A DNA stretch of 26,268 nucleotides from CAYJAD01 sp964372165 (lineage in GTDB: Bacteria > Desulfobacterota > Desulfovibrionia > Desulfovibrionales > Desulfovibrionaceae): the NCBI GenBank assembly GCA_964372165.1, contig CAYJPT010000013.1:1-26268 (forward strand), read 5' to 3'. This document shows positions 16,749 through 24,227 of this stretch, piece by piece. The stretch's first letter is position 1, and each line of letters opens with the position of its first letter. Below the pieces are notes generated by a model that saw nothing but the letters and a program-made list of their open reading frames with translations, did not search any database and had not been told where the DNA came from. A program made the position numbers and the translations under genes.

Positions 16749-18110
16749 ATGCATACAAAAATACGCACTATTCACATGGTTGGCATTGGCGGATCAGGTA
16801 TGAGTGGTATTGCCGAAGTTTTGTTAAATCTTGGATACAAGGTGCGAGGTTCAGATGCAAGTGAATCAAACACTGTTAGCCGCTTACGCAATCTTGGAGC
16901 AGAAATTTTTATCGGTCATGATGCTTGTAATGTCGGTAATGTGCAAGTGCTTGTTAAATCAACTGCTATAAGTGATGAAAATCCAGAAGTACAAATAGCT
17001 AAAGAAAAAGCTATACCTATTATACCTCGTGCAGAGATGCTTGCTGAGTTAATGCGACTTCGCCAAGGTATAGCCATTGCAGGTACACATGGTAAAACAA
17101 CTACTACCTCATTAGTGGCATCGATTTTTGATACTGCAGGAATGGATCCTACAGTAATTATAGGTGGTTTGATTAATGCATATGGCGCAAATGCACGACT
17201 TGGGGAAGGAAATTATTTGATTGCTGAGGCTGATGAGTCTGACGGATCATTTTTATGCTTGTTTCCTATTGTAAATGTAATTACCAATGTCGATTTGGAT
17301 CATGTTGATTATTATAGCAATATAGAAGAAGTGGACAAGGTTTTCATCGATTTTATGAATAAGGTTCCATTTTATGGGCGCAATATTGTGTGTGGTGATG
17401 ATGCAGGTGTACGTAGACTTTTACCACATATTAACAGACCTGTTTTGACATATGGTTTTAAAGAAGAAAATGCTTTGCGCGCTAAACTCATAGAATGCAG
17501 CAAAACAAGTCGTTTTGAAGTGTTGCTGCATGGCAATAGTTTAGGAATTGTTGAACTAAAACAACCAGGTGAACATAATGTCTTAAACGCTTTGGCAGCA
17601 ATTGGTGTGGGACTTGAAGCAGATATAAGTGCTGCTGATTGTTGCAAAGGCTTAGCAAATTTTGATGGAGTTGGCAGAAGATTTGAATACAAAGGTGAAA
17701 AAAATGGCGTAGTTGTAATTGACGACTATGGTCATCATCCAGCTGAAATCGCGGCAACTTTGAAAACTGCTAAGCAAGTATATCCTGACAGGCGCATCTT
17801 AGTTGCTTTCCAACCACATCGCTTTAGCAGGACAGAAGCATTTTTTGGTGAATTTTGTAAGGTATTTAATGGAATAGATAAATTATTGTTAAGTGAAATT
17901 TATGCTGCTTCTGAAAATCCAATTCCCGGAGTGAGTGGGCAAAGCTTGGCTTTAGGTATACGCCAAGTATCATCTGTAGATGTGACTTATTGTAAGAATT
18001 TTGACAAGTTACTTGACGAAGCTGCAAAGTATTTGCGCCCAGGAGATGTTTTTTTAACTCTTGGTGCTGGGAATATAACACGAATTGGACCTAGGTATTT
18101 GAGCGAATAA
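16749..18110 (+). CDS. murC: UDP-N-acetylmuramate:L-alanine ligase
   Basis: A 453-residue cytosolic ligase that adds the first amino acid, L-alanine, to UDP-MurNAc. The N-terminal UDP-binding loop GIGGSGMSGIAEVL is at 12-25, the ATP loop GTHGKTT at 112-118, EADESDGSF and NVDLDHVDYY lie in the central domain, and DDYGHHPAEIAATL marks the C-terminal domain. The histidine-rich GHHP motif separates MurC from MurD, E and F. An AGG site lies 5 bases before the ATG. The following 91 bases are nearly all A/T and hold only the murB ribosome-binding site. Confidence 0.97.
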   Translation: MHTKIRTIHMVGIGGSGMSGIAEVLLNLGYKVRGSDASESNTVSRLRNLGAEIFIGHDACNVGNVQVLVKSTAISDENPEVQIAKEKAIPIIPRAEMLAELMRLRQGIAIAGTHGKTTTTSLVASIFDTAGMDPTVIIGGLINAYGANARLGEGNYLIAEADESDGSFLCLFPIVNVITNVDLDHVDYYSNIEEVDKVFIDFMNKVPFYGRNIVCGDDAGVRRLLPHINRPVLTYGFKEENALRAKLIECSKTSRFEVLLHGNSLGIVELKQPGEHNVLNALAAIGVGLEADISAADCCKGLANFDGVGRRFEYKGEKNGVVVIDDYGHHPAEIAATLKTAKQVYPDRRILVAFQPHRFSRTEAFFGEFCKVFNGIDKLLLSEIYAASENPIPGVSGQSLALGIRQVSSVDVTYCKNFDKLLDEAAKYLRPGDVFLTLGAGNITRIGPRYLSE

Positions 18111-18201
18111 AAAACATATAATAGTGAATAAAAAAATATATTTTATGGCAAAAAAAAATCTTTAAAATTATATTTTTACAGCAAAATTATAGGTTATTAT
18201 A

Positions 18202-19089
18202 ATGTTAGAAGTAATTAACGAACCAAAATTATCTGAAAGAACTACACTTAGACTAGGTGGAAAAGCTATAGCTGAAGTACGCATATCAGATAATTTTGAT
18301 GTTAGTGAACTTGAAGAAACATTAAAACAATTGGGCGGTAAAATATTTGTATTAGGTTCAGGAAGTAATCTTTTATGTAGTGACGAGAGAATACCTTATA
18401 CATTTATACGACCTCACTTTAGTCATAAAATTGATGTAATAAAAAAAAATAGTACGCAAAGCTTGGTTACTGTTGGCTCAAATGTTCGTTTACCACGACT
18501 AATAGGAAATTGTGCTAAATTAGGATTGCAAGGTTTAGAAGGTTTATGTGGAATACCTGGCAGTGTTGGAGGTGCTATTGCAATGAATGCAGGTTCATTT
18601 GGAATGGAAACTTGTGACACTTTACAATCTCTGAAAATATATTCACCTCAAACTGGTATTGCACACATAGATGCAAAAGACATCAACTATAGTTACAGGC
18701 GATTTGAAATAGATAAAATTAACACGTGGTTTTTTGTACTTAATGCAACTTTTATGTTGACGCATGCAAAAAATAATGTCATCAAAGAAAAAATGGTTCT
18801 AAACTTTTTCAAGAAAAAGTCTACACAACCGATAAAACAATGGAGTGCTGGGTGTTTATTTAAAAATCCATCGACGGAGCAACCAGCAGGAAAGTTATTA
18901 GAACAATGTGGATTTAAAGGTAAAAGTAAAGGTGGAATGAAGTTTTCTTCATTACACGCTAATTTTTTAATAAACGAAGGTAAGGGAAGTGCTTCTGCTG
19001 CCTTTGATTTATTAAATGAGTCAAGGGAAGCTGTTGAAAAAGAATTTGGGCTTGTATTAACACCTGAGGTTAAGATTTTATGTCCATAA
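18202..19089 (+). CDS. murB: UDP-N-acetylenolpyruvoylglucosamine reductase
   Basis: A 295-residue FAD enzyme that reduces UDP-GlcNAc-enolpyruvate with NADPH to UDP-MurNAc. The FAD-binding segments are VLGSGSNLL (50-58) and LEGLCGIPGSVGGAIAMNAG (112-131). The substrate segment SYRRFEI is at 164-170, and the catalytic AGCLFKNP (216-223) and LTPEVKIL (286-293) are present. The last carries the active-site glutamate (E289). The residue expected to be the serine proton donor of E. coli MurB is cysteine here (C218). The start has AGG 8 bases upstream. The stop overlaps the ftsQ start by 10 bases. The partner MurA is not in the window. Confidence 0.95.
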   Translation: MLEVINEPKLSERTTLRLGGKAIAEVRISDNFDVSELEETLKQLGGKIFVLGSGSNLLCSDERIPYTFIRPHFSHKIDVIKKNSTQSLVTVGSNVRLPRLIGNCAKLGLQGLEGLCGIPGSVGGAIAMNAGSFGMETCDTLQSLKIYSPQTGIAHIDAKDINYSYRRFEIDKINTWFFVLNATFMLTHAKNNVIKEKMVLNFFKKKSTQPIKQWSAGCLFKNPSTEQPAGKLLEQCGFKGKSKGGMKFSSLHANFLINEGKGSASAAFDLLNESREAVEKEFGLVLTPEVKILCP

Positions 19090-19940
19090 ATAAATCACGC
19101 AATGTACGCAAACAAAGCTCGCAAACTAAGCGAAGCGTTCGTAATACTTATAAAAACAATAGTATTAAGAAGCGTGGTTTTACAATGCCTTCCATGCCAA
19201 GTTTAAGTGTGTTTAAGCTGTTTGGAATGATAGTGTTATGCGTGTTTCTAACTTGTGCTTTTATTGTTGGCATTGGGGCTGGGACAATTTGGATTTATAA
19301 TACTGCAACCACCAGTGATTATTTTGCAACTCAAAATGTTAAGGTTCTAGGTAATATAAGATTATCAAGGGATATGGTTCAAGATTATGCTGGCATACAT
19401 GAAGGTGATAACTCACTTGCCATTAGCATAACTAAGGTTGAGCAAGCTTTACGCAAAACCCCTTGGGTCGAGGCTGTTTCAGTTAAAAGGATTTTGCCAA
19501 ATAGTTTTGTTATCACATTAAATGAAAGAATGCCGTCATTTTGGGTTAAGCAAGACGGGGTGTTATTTTATGCTGATGAGCTTGGTAATATTATTGCTCC
19601 TGTAGAAACAGAAAATTTTATAGCATTGCCAGTGCTTGAAGTTGAGCATGGTGCAGAAAAAAATATTGCTAATCTTCCAAGGTATTTAAAGGATTTAAAG
19701 TCTGGTCAACTACCAATTGAATATGGGGCAATATCAGCATTTAAGATTAGCCATGATAAGGGATTGGAATTGTATCTTGATGATAGAGAAATACAATTGT
19801 GTTTGGAGCTTGATAGTTGGCAAAATAATTTAAAACGCTTGTCGCTTACAATTGGTGACTTAGCAAGACGAAATGAATTGTCAAATGTACGTGAAATTCG
19901 TGCTGCAAGTGGTAATGTGTGGGTTATTCGAAATACATAG
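19080..19940 (+). CDS. ftsQ: Cell division protein FtsQ
   Basis: A 286-residue bitopic protein with a strongly basic cytosolic tail (1-42), one membrane segment (about 46-73) and a periplasmic POTRA domain (about 82-153). The POTRA core reads FATQNVKVLGN...LRKTPWVEAVSVKRILPNSFVITLNERMP, followed by the beta domain. FtsQ links FtsL/FtsB to the ring. The ATG lies inside the end of murB (10-base overlap), with GAGG at 19066-19069 as Shine-Dalgarno. Sixty bases separate it from ftsA. Confidence 0.93.
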   Translation: MSINKSRNVRKQSSQTKRSVRNTYKNNSIKKRGFTMPSMPSLSVFKLFGMIVLCVFLTCAFIVGIGAGTIWIYNTATTSDYFATQNVKVLGNIRLSRDMVQDYAGIHEGDNSLAISITKVEQALRKTPWVEAVSVKRILPNSFVITLNERMPSFWVKQDGVLFYADELGNIIAPVETENFIALPVLEVEHGAEKNIANLPRYLKDLKSGQLPIEYGAISAFKISHDKGLELYLDDREIQLCLELDSWQNNLKRLSLTIGDLARRNELSNVREIRAASGNVWVIRNT

Positions 19941-20000
19941 TTTATTTAGATGAATAATATTTTTAGGAAAGTATCGTGAATAGCATCTTTTGGAGTAATT

Positions 20001-21233
20001 ATGAGTAAATCCGAACTAATTGTTGGCCTAGATATTGGAACGACCAAGATTTGTGCTGTGGTTGGAGAACTCACAGAAGATGGATTAATTGATATAGTAG
20101 GCATTGGTACAAGTGTATCTACAGGATTACGAAAGGGTGTTGTTGTTAATATTGAGCAAACTGTACACTCGGTACGTAAAGCACTTGAAGAAGCAGAGTT
20201 GATGGCCGGATGCGACATACAAGCAGTTTATGTAGGTATGGCAGGAAGTCACATTATGGGTATTAACAGCCATGGAGTAATTGCTGTTAAGGGTGGGGAA
20301 GTTACACAGCGTGATATTGAGCGCGCACTTGATGCTGCAAGAGCTGTTGCAATCCCTGCTGATAGAGAAGTTATCCATATTTTACCGCAAGAATATATAG
20401 TTGATGATCAACGCGGAATTGCTGATCCTCTTGGTATGGCCGGTGTTAGACTTGAAGTTAAAGTACATATTGTTACCGGAGCAGTTTCATCTGCACAAAA
20501 TATTGTACGTTCTTGTCATCGCAGTAATTTAGAAGTGGCTGACATAGCACTTGAATCACTTGCATCCGCAAAAGCTGTACTTACTGAGGAAGAAAGAGAA
20601 ATTGGCGTTGCTCTAGTAGACCTTGGGGGAGGGACTACGGACATAGCTATATTTGCCAATGATGCCATTAAGCATACTGCTGTGCTTGCTCTTGGTGGTC
20701 AAAATTTAACTAACGATATTGCATTTGGACTCAGGACTCCTATGGCATCTGCTGAAAAAATCAAGGTTAAGTATGGCTGTGTACTTAAAGAATTGATTAG
20801 TCAGGATGAATTTATCGAAGTACCAAGTGTTGGTGGGCGTGATGCTAGACATCTTTCACGTCAAGTTTTGGCTGAAATATGCGAGCCACGTATGGAAGAA
20901 ATTTTATACCTTGTAGATCAAACCCTTATACGCTCCGGTTTTAAAAATATGATTGGAGCAGGAGTTGTGCTTACGGGTGGAACAGCTTTAATTGATGGAT
21001 GCCAAGAGCTTGGAGAGCAAATTTTTAATTTGCCAACACGCATTGGCTATCCAAGAAATGTGGGTGGGCTTAAGGATGTAGTAAATAGCCCAAAATTCGC
21101 AACTGCGGTTGGTTTATTGCGCTATGGTGCTGAGAAAGAAAACCAAGGGCAAAAAAACTTTACCAGTCACGAGACCACAATGTTTAATAACGTGCTTGCA
21201 CGTATGAAAAAGTGGTTTAAGGATATTTCTTAA
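20001..21233 (+). CDS. ftsA: Cell division protein FtsA
   Basis: A 410-residue actin-fold ATPase that tethers FtsZ to the membrane and recruits late divisome proteins. The first phosphate loop VGLDIGTTK is at 8-16, and the FtsA-specific 1C domain is at about 85-165. The second phosphate loop VDLGGGTTDIA is at 206-216, and the adenosine motif VVLTGGTALIDG is near 318-329. A C-terminal amphipathic helix (about 395-410, FNNVLARMKKWFKDIS) suits membrane targeting. The start is well set by GGAG 5 bases upstream. ftsZ follows 29 bases later. Confidence 0.97.
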   Translation: MSKSELIVGLDIGTTKICAVVGELTEDGLIDIVGIGTSVSTGLRKGVVVNIEQTVHSVRKALEEAELMAGCDIQAVYVGMAGSHIMGINSHGVIAVKGGEVTQRDIERALDAARAVAIPADREVIHILPQEYIVDDQRGIADPLGMAGVRLEVKVHIVTGAVSSAQNIVRSCHRSNLEVADIALESLASAKAVLTEEEREIGVALVDLGGGTTDIAIFANDAIKHTAVLALGGQNLTNDIAFGLRTPMASAEKIKVKYGCVLKELISQDEFIEVPSVGGRDARHLSRQVLAEICEPRMEEILYLVDQTLIRSGFKNMIGAGVVLTGGTALIDGCQELGEQIFNLPTRIGYPRNVGGLKDVVNSPKFATAVGLLRYGAEKENQGQKNFTSHETTMFNNVLARMKKWFKDIS

Positions 21234-21262
21234 ATCAAACTTATTAGCTTAAGGAGAGGCGT

Positions 21263-22582
21263 ATGGAACTTTTTGAATTTGAAAACTCTTTGACAGGACA
21301 TGCAAAAATAAAAGTTGTTGGTGTTGGCGGCGGCGGTGGTAATGCTGTGCAATATATGATTGAATCTGGATTGCGTGGTGTATCATTTGTATGTGCTAAT
21401 ACAGATATGCAAGCATTAAATAGAAGTTCAGTGCAACATAAAATACAAATTGGTGAACAACTTACACGTGGACTTGGTGCAGGTGCAAACCCACAAGTCG
21501 GCAGAGAAGCAGCCCTTGAAAGTGTGTCAGCCATAAGAGATGCATTAGAAGATGCTGACATGGTTTTTATAACAGCTGGAATGGGTGGAGGCACTGGTAC
21601 TGGCGCAGCGCCGGTAATTGCACAAGCTGCTAAAGAAATGGGTGCTCTAACTGTTGGTGTTGTTACAAAGCCATTTAGTTTTGAAGGTAATAAGCGTAAG
21701 GCTGCTGCAGAGGCTGGACTTGAAGAATTTCGTCAACATGTGGATTGTTTAATTACAATTCCAAATGATCGACTATTGGCTTTTGCTCCGAAAAAAGCTC
21801 CATTTACAGAAATGCTAAAAAAAGCAAATGATGTTTTATACTACGCAGTTAAAGGTATCTCTGACGTCATTATGGAAGAAGGCATGATAAATGTAGACTT
21901 TGCAGACGTTCAAACTGTTATGCTTGAAGCAGGTCTTGCACTTATGGGAACTGGAATGGCTAATGGTGAAAATCGTGCTCGTGAGGCTGCACAACGTGCT
22001 ATTATGAGCCCATTATTAGAAGATGTTTCACTAGATGGTGCAAAGGCAGTTTTGTACAACATTACAGCATCAATGGATATTTCTGGTGAAGAAGTAGGTG
22101 AAATTGGTGATATTATCAGTGCTGCTGCAAGCCCTGATGCCAATATAATATTTGGTGTAGTTTTTGATGAAAATGCTGGTGATGATTTGCGCATCACTGT
22201 AATTGCAACAGGTATTGATTCTCAAGAATTACCAAAGGTTGCAAGTCAAGCCACTGTAAGCAGTTTTTCTAGACCAAAGCCTGCACAAAATGCAAATGCT
22301 CAAAATGTGCGTCGTCAGGCATCACCTATGCAAACCACTGCTACTTATGTTCCAAAGAATGAAAGTGAGGTCAACTATATACCTGAACCTATGGTTAGGG
22401 ATAATCGTAGTGGTCAAGTTGAATCTTGGTACGATAGTAAAAGTGACTTGCCTCCATTTGTACTAAAACGTGAAGCTATGGGCATGGGACAACGTACTAA
22501 TTATACTCCGGGTACAGAAGAATTTGTTATTGATGAAAATGATTTTGAAATGCCAGCCTTTATTCGTAGAGGGGCAGATTAG
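21263..22582 (+). CDS. ftsZ: Cell division GTPase FtsZ
   Basis: The 439-residue tubulin homologue forms the division ring. GTP-binding motifs are VGVGGGGGNAV (19-29), the tubulin signature GMGGGTGTGAAPV (106-118) and the T7 loop NVDFADV (210-216), which completes the active site of the next subunit. After the globular core (to about 320) comes a glutamine/asparagine-rich linker. The C-terminal peptide DFEMPAFIRRGAD is the contact site for FtsA and other partners. The ribosome-binding site AAGGAGAGG (21251-21259) is the strongest in the operon and ends 3 bases before the ATG. It is the last gene of the operon. Confidence 0.98.
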   Translation: MELFEFENSLTGHAKIKVVGVGGGGGNAVQYMIESGLRGVSFVCANTDMQALNRSSVQHKIQIGEQLTRGLGAGANPQVGREAALESVSAIRDALEDADMVFITAGMGGGTGTGAAPVIAQAAKEMGALTVGVVTKPFSFEGNKRKAAAEAGLEEFRQHVDCLITIPNDRLLAFAPKKAPFTEMLKKANDVLYYAVKGISDVIMEEGMINVDFADVQTVMLEAGLALMGTGMANGENRAREAAQRAIMSPLLEDVSLDGAKAVLYNITASMDISGEEVGEIGDIISAAASPDANIIFGVVFDENAGDDLRITVIATGIDSQELPKVASQATVSSFSRPKPAQNANAQNVRRQASPMQTTATYVPKNESEVNYIPEPMVRDNRSGQVESWYDSKSDLPPFVLKREAMGMGQRTNYTPGTEEFVIDENDFEMPAFIRRGAD

Positions 22583-22591
22583 TATAAAGAT

Positions 22592-22706
22592 TTACAAGGC
22601 TTGGCTTTTTATGGTTTGTGCCTAGCTATGTAGGGCTTGTTATGTTGGGATTTGTTCTTGACGTGAGCAAAAGGAACATGGGCCATAAAAGCCAAAGTAC
22701 TTGTAA
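22592..22706. other. Long inverted-repeat element just after ftsZ
   Basis: TTACAAG (22592-22598) pairs with CTTGTAA (22700-22706). TTGGCTTTTTATGG (22601-22614) pairs with CCATAAAAGCCAA (22683-22695) with one bulged T. Inside are two smaller hairpins, GCCTA/TAGGGC near 22619-22636 and TGTTC/GAACA near 22653-22678. The element starts 10 bases after the ftsZ stop. It could fold as a branched RNA at the 3' end of the operon message, or be a small MITE-like insertion. The minus strand has a 25-codon open frame (22686 to 22609) from arm to arm, without clear support. Confidence 0.6.
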
Positions 22707-22731
22707 TGCGCATGTTTTGCGCAGCGAGAAA

Positions 22732-22896
22732 TTATATGAACAAGTTTAGGCTTGTGCATATAAAACGCTAAAGTGCATAGTGGACTTTAGCGTCGTAAAT
22801 GGTGTTTTGAAAAAAAGAAACTCCTTCCCTAACGCTCCGCTACCAACCTCTCCGGTGGCGGAGCAACGAGGGGCTGCATGGTGCGGCCCCTTTTTT
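22732..22896 (+). ncRNA. Candidate small RNA or structured ftsZ 3' UTR
   Basis: Four hairpins stand in a row. The first is TTATATG-A-ACAAG/CTTGT-G-CATATAA (22732-22763). The second is a perfect 10-bp stem ACGCTAAAGT/ACTTTAGCGT (22765-22774 and 22784-22793). The third is an 11-bp stem GCTCCGCTACC/GGTGGCGGAGC (22834-22864, one G-U pair), and the fourth is the terminator hairpin (22870-22890). The 9-base loop of the third (AACCTCTCC) and the unpaired CTCCTTCCC (22821-22829) are CU-rich, as in many trans-acting RNAs that bind ribosome-binding sites. No clear promoter is seen, so it could also be released from the ftsZ transcript. The 5' end is my guess. Confidence 0.45.
22870..22896 (+). terminator. 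Intrinsic terminator of the dcw operon
   Basis: GGGGC-T-GCA, loop TGG, TGC-G-GCCCC give a 9-bp stem with one G-U pair, followed directly by six T's. It is the strongest terminator in the window and stops rightward transcription about 290 bases after ftsZ, before the convergent HlyD-type gene. Confidence 0.9.
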
Positions 22897-23024
22897 CATG
22901 TTTTATTGTAATGTGTTATGATGGTCGACTCTGATCCATTGCTCTCTTCTGAAGTCCCCGGAGGGATACTTGGAGGTAATATTTTTGCCAAAGTATAGCC
23001 TTAAGGCAATGCGTGGAGCCTTTC

Positions 23025-23052
23025 TGAAAAGCGCATGAAAATGCATTTTTCA
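23025..23052 (-). terminator. Weak candidate terminator of the leftward channel/HlyD pair
   Basis: TGAAAA and TTTTCA flank a GCAT/ATGC inner stem with a GAAA loop and a 2x2 internal loop. It lies 9 bases beyond the stop of the HlyD-type gene. The stem is AT-rich and its U-tract is short, so the call is tentative. The rest of 22897-23060 shows no gene. Confidence 0.3.
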
Positions 23053-23060
23053 AGTATTGA

Positions 23061-24134
23061 CTATGGTAGATAGCTTAATACGATAAACAAAGGCTTAACT
23101 AAGGCATAGCTTGCAAGTGGATGATTCCAAAAGACAGTACGTATTTTATTGCTATTAATAATGTTATTTGGTTTATTTTCGCCTATCAAATTTATACTTA
23201 CATATGTAGTTGCTTGGTCTTTATTTGAAGATTGTATTTTACCTTCAAAAATTGACCAATTATCCTTAGGTAAGATAAAGCAAAGTAAACTATTTTCAAT
23301 GTTATTTGCCTCAGCATGTGACAGTTTTGCCAAAGCATAGAGCTGTGTTTGAGCTTCGGGAATTAATTGAAAAATAGTTTCGCCAAAGCTTACAGCTTGT
23401 CCATTAAGTGGTATTTTATTGGAAAGGTAACCATTGACTGGTGCGTAAATCATACTTGGGTCAATATTATTAAGAGGCATATTTTTATGTGCTAAAGCTT
23501 GCTGGCTGCTACGAATTTTATGCAGTTCTGTTTCAATAGTACTTCTGCTTTGACTTGCAAGTTCAAAGGCTGCTTTAGAATTTTGCAAATTTCTTTCTGC
23601 TAAAAGTTCTGCTTTTTGTGCAACTTCTTTTTGTGCTACAGTACCACCTTGAGCATCCATACTGCGCCTTGCAAACTGTGCTTTTGCATGTTCAATGGAA
23701 TACTTCTCCATATTGGCTTTATGCATGCTTTCTTCATGACGAGCAAGGGCAATGCGTTTAATCATATCCTCAGCTGCTCTTTGTACCTCTGCAATATGCT
23801 CAGCCGTGCTTTGTGCTGTATTTATTGTACCAAGGACTAGGTTTTTGGCAGCCATCATGTGCTGTAAATAATCATTTGGATCAAGTCTTGCGATAAGCTG
23901 GCCAGCTTGTACATATGCATTTGGCTCAACCATTATGCTGCTAATTGTACTTGTCATAGGTGAGGTAATGGGTATAAATCCTGCTGACAACTCACCATCC
24001 AAACTAACAACACGACCATTGTAAATCCAAAATAAAAAGGCAAATAAACATAATATAAATAATGACTTAATAATAAAAGGAAGTTTACTTTTTTTTGTTT
24101 TGCTTTTAGGTGGCATTTCTAAAGTATTTGACAT
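23061..24134 (-). CDS. HlyD-family membrane fusion protein (periplasmic adaptor)
   Basis: A 357-residue protein has a basic cytosolic tail, one membrane anchor (about 19-37) and the first half of a lipoyl-like domain (about 50-88, SPMTSTISSIMVEPNAYVQAGQLIARLDP). A long alanine/glutamine/lysine-rich helical hairpin (about 92-218) and the second lipoyl half with a beta-barrel start (about 226-270, IYAPVNGYLSNKIPLNGQAVSFGETI) follow. This is the layout of EmrA/HlyD adaptors, which join an inner-membrane transporter to an outer-membrane channel. No transporter or TolC-like gene is in the window, so its partner and substrate are unknown. It ends with a hydrophobic stretch (343-357), unusual for the family. 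The start has AAAGGA 5 bases upstream. It lies 93 bases downstream of the channel gene on the same strand. Confidence 0.85.
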   Translation of the reverse strand: MSNTLEMPPKSKTKKSKLPFIIKSLFILCLFAFLFWIYNGRVVSLDGELSAGFIPITSPMTSTISSIMVEPNAYVQAGQLIARLDPNDYLQHMMAAKNLVLGTINTAQSTAEHIAEVQRAAEDMIKRIALARHEESMHKANMEKYSIEHAKAQFARRSMDAQGGTVAQKEVAQKAELLAERNLQNSKAAFELASQSRSTIETELHKIRSSQQALAHKNMPLNNIDPSMIYAPVNGYLSNKIPLNGQAVSFGETIFQLIPEAQTQLYALAKLSHAEANNIENSLLCFILPKDNWSIFEGKIQSSNKDQATTYVSINLIGENKPNNIINSNKIRTVFWNHPLASYALVKPLFIVLSYLP

Positions 24135-24227
24135 GTTTATCCTTTGAGTTGCTCGATCTTAAAAACTTCACATGCTAGTTGCTTTAATATGCATATAAAA
24201 TCATATTGGCGAGCTTAAAGTTTTGAT

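Noticed and set aside
18111..18201. Internal promoter or terminator in the A/T-rich murC-murB gap
   Set aside because: A TATAAT-like sequence overlaps the murB start codon region, but there is no matching -35 and no GC hairpin.
22658..22689. TTGACG (22658-22663) with CATAAA (22684-22689) as a promoter for the small RNA candidate
   Set aside because: The spacer is 20 bases, too long for a standard sigma-70 promoter, and CATAAA lies in an arm of the inverted repeat.
22592..22896. Known housekeeping RNA (6S, tmRNA, SRP or RNase P RNA) downstream of ftsZ
   Set aside because: I looked for their conserved motifs (for example the RNase P GAGGAAAGTCC core, the SRP GGAA loop and the tmRNA T-arm/CCA end) and found none. 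The 6S fold cannot be excluded without a covariance search.
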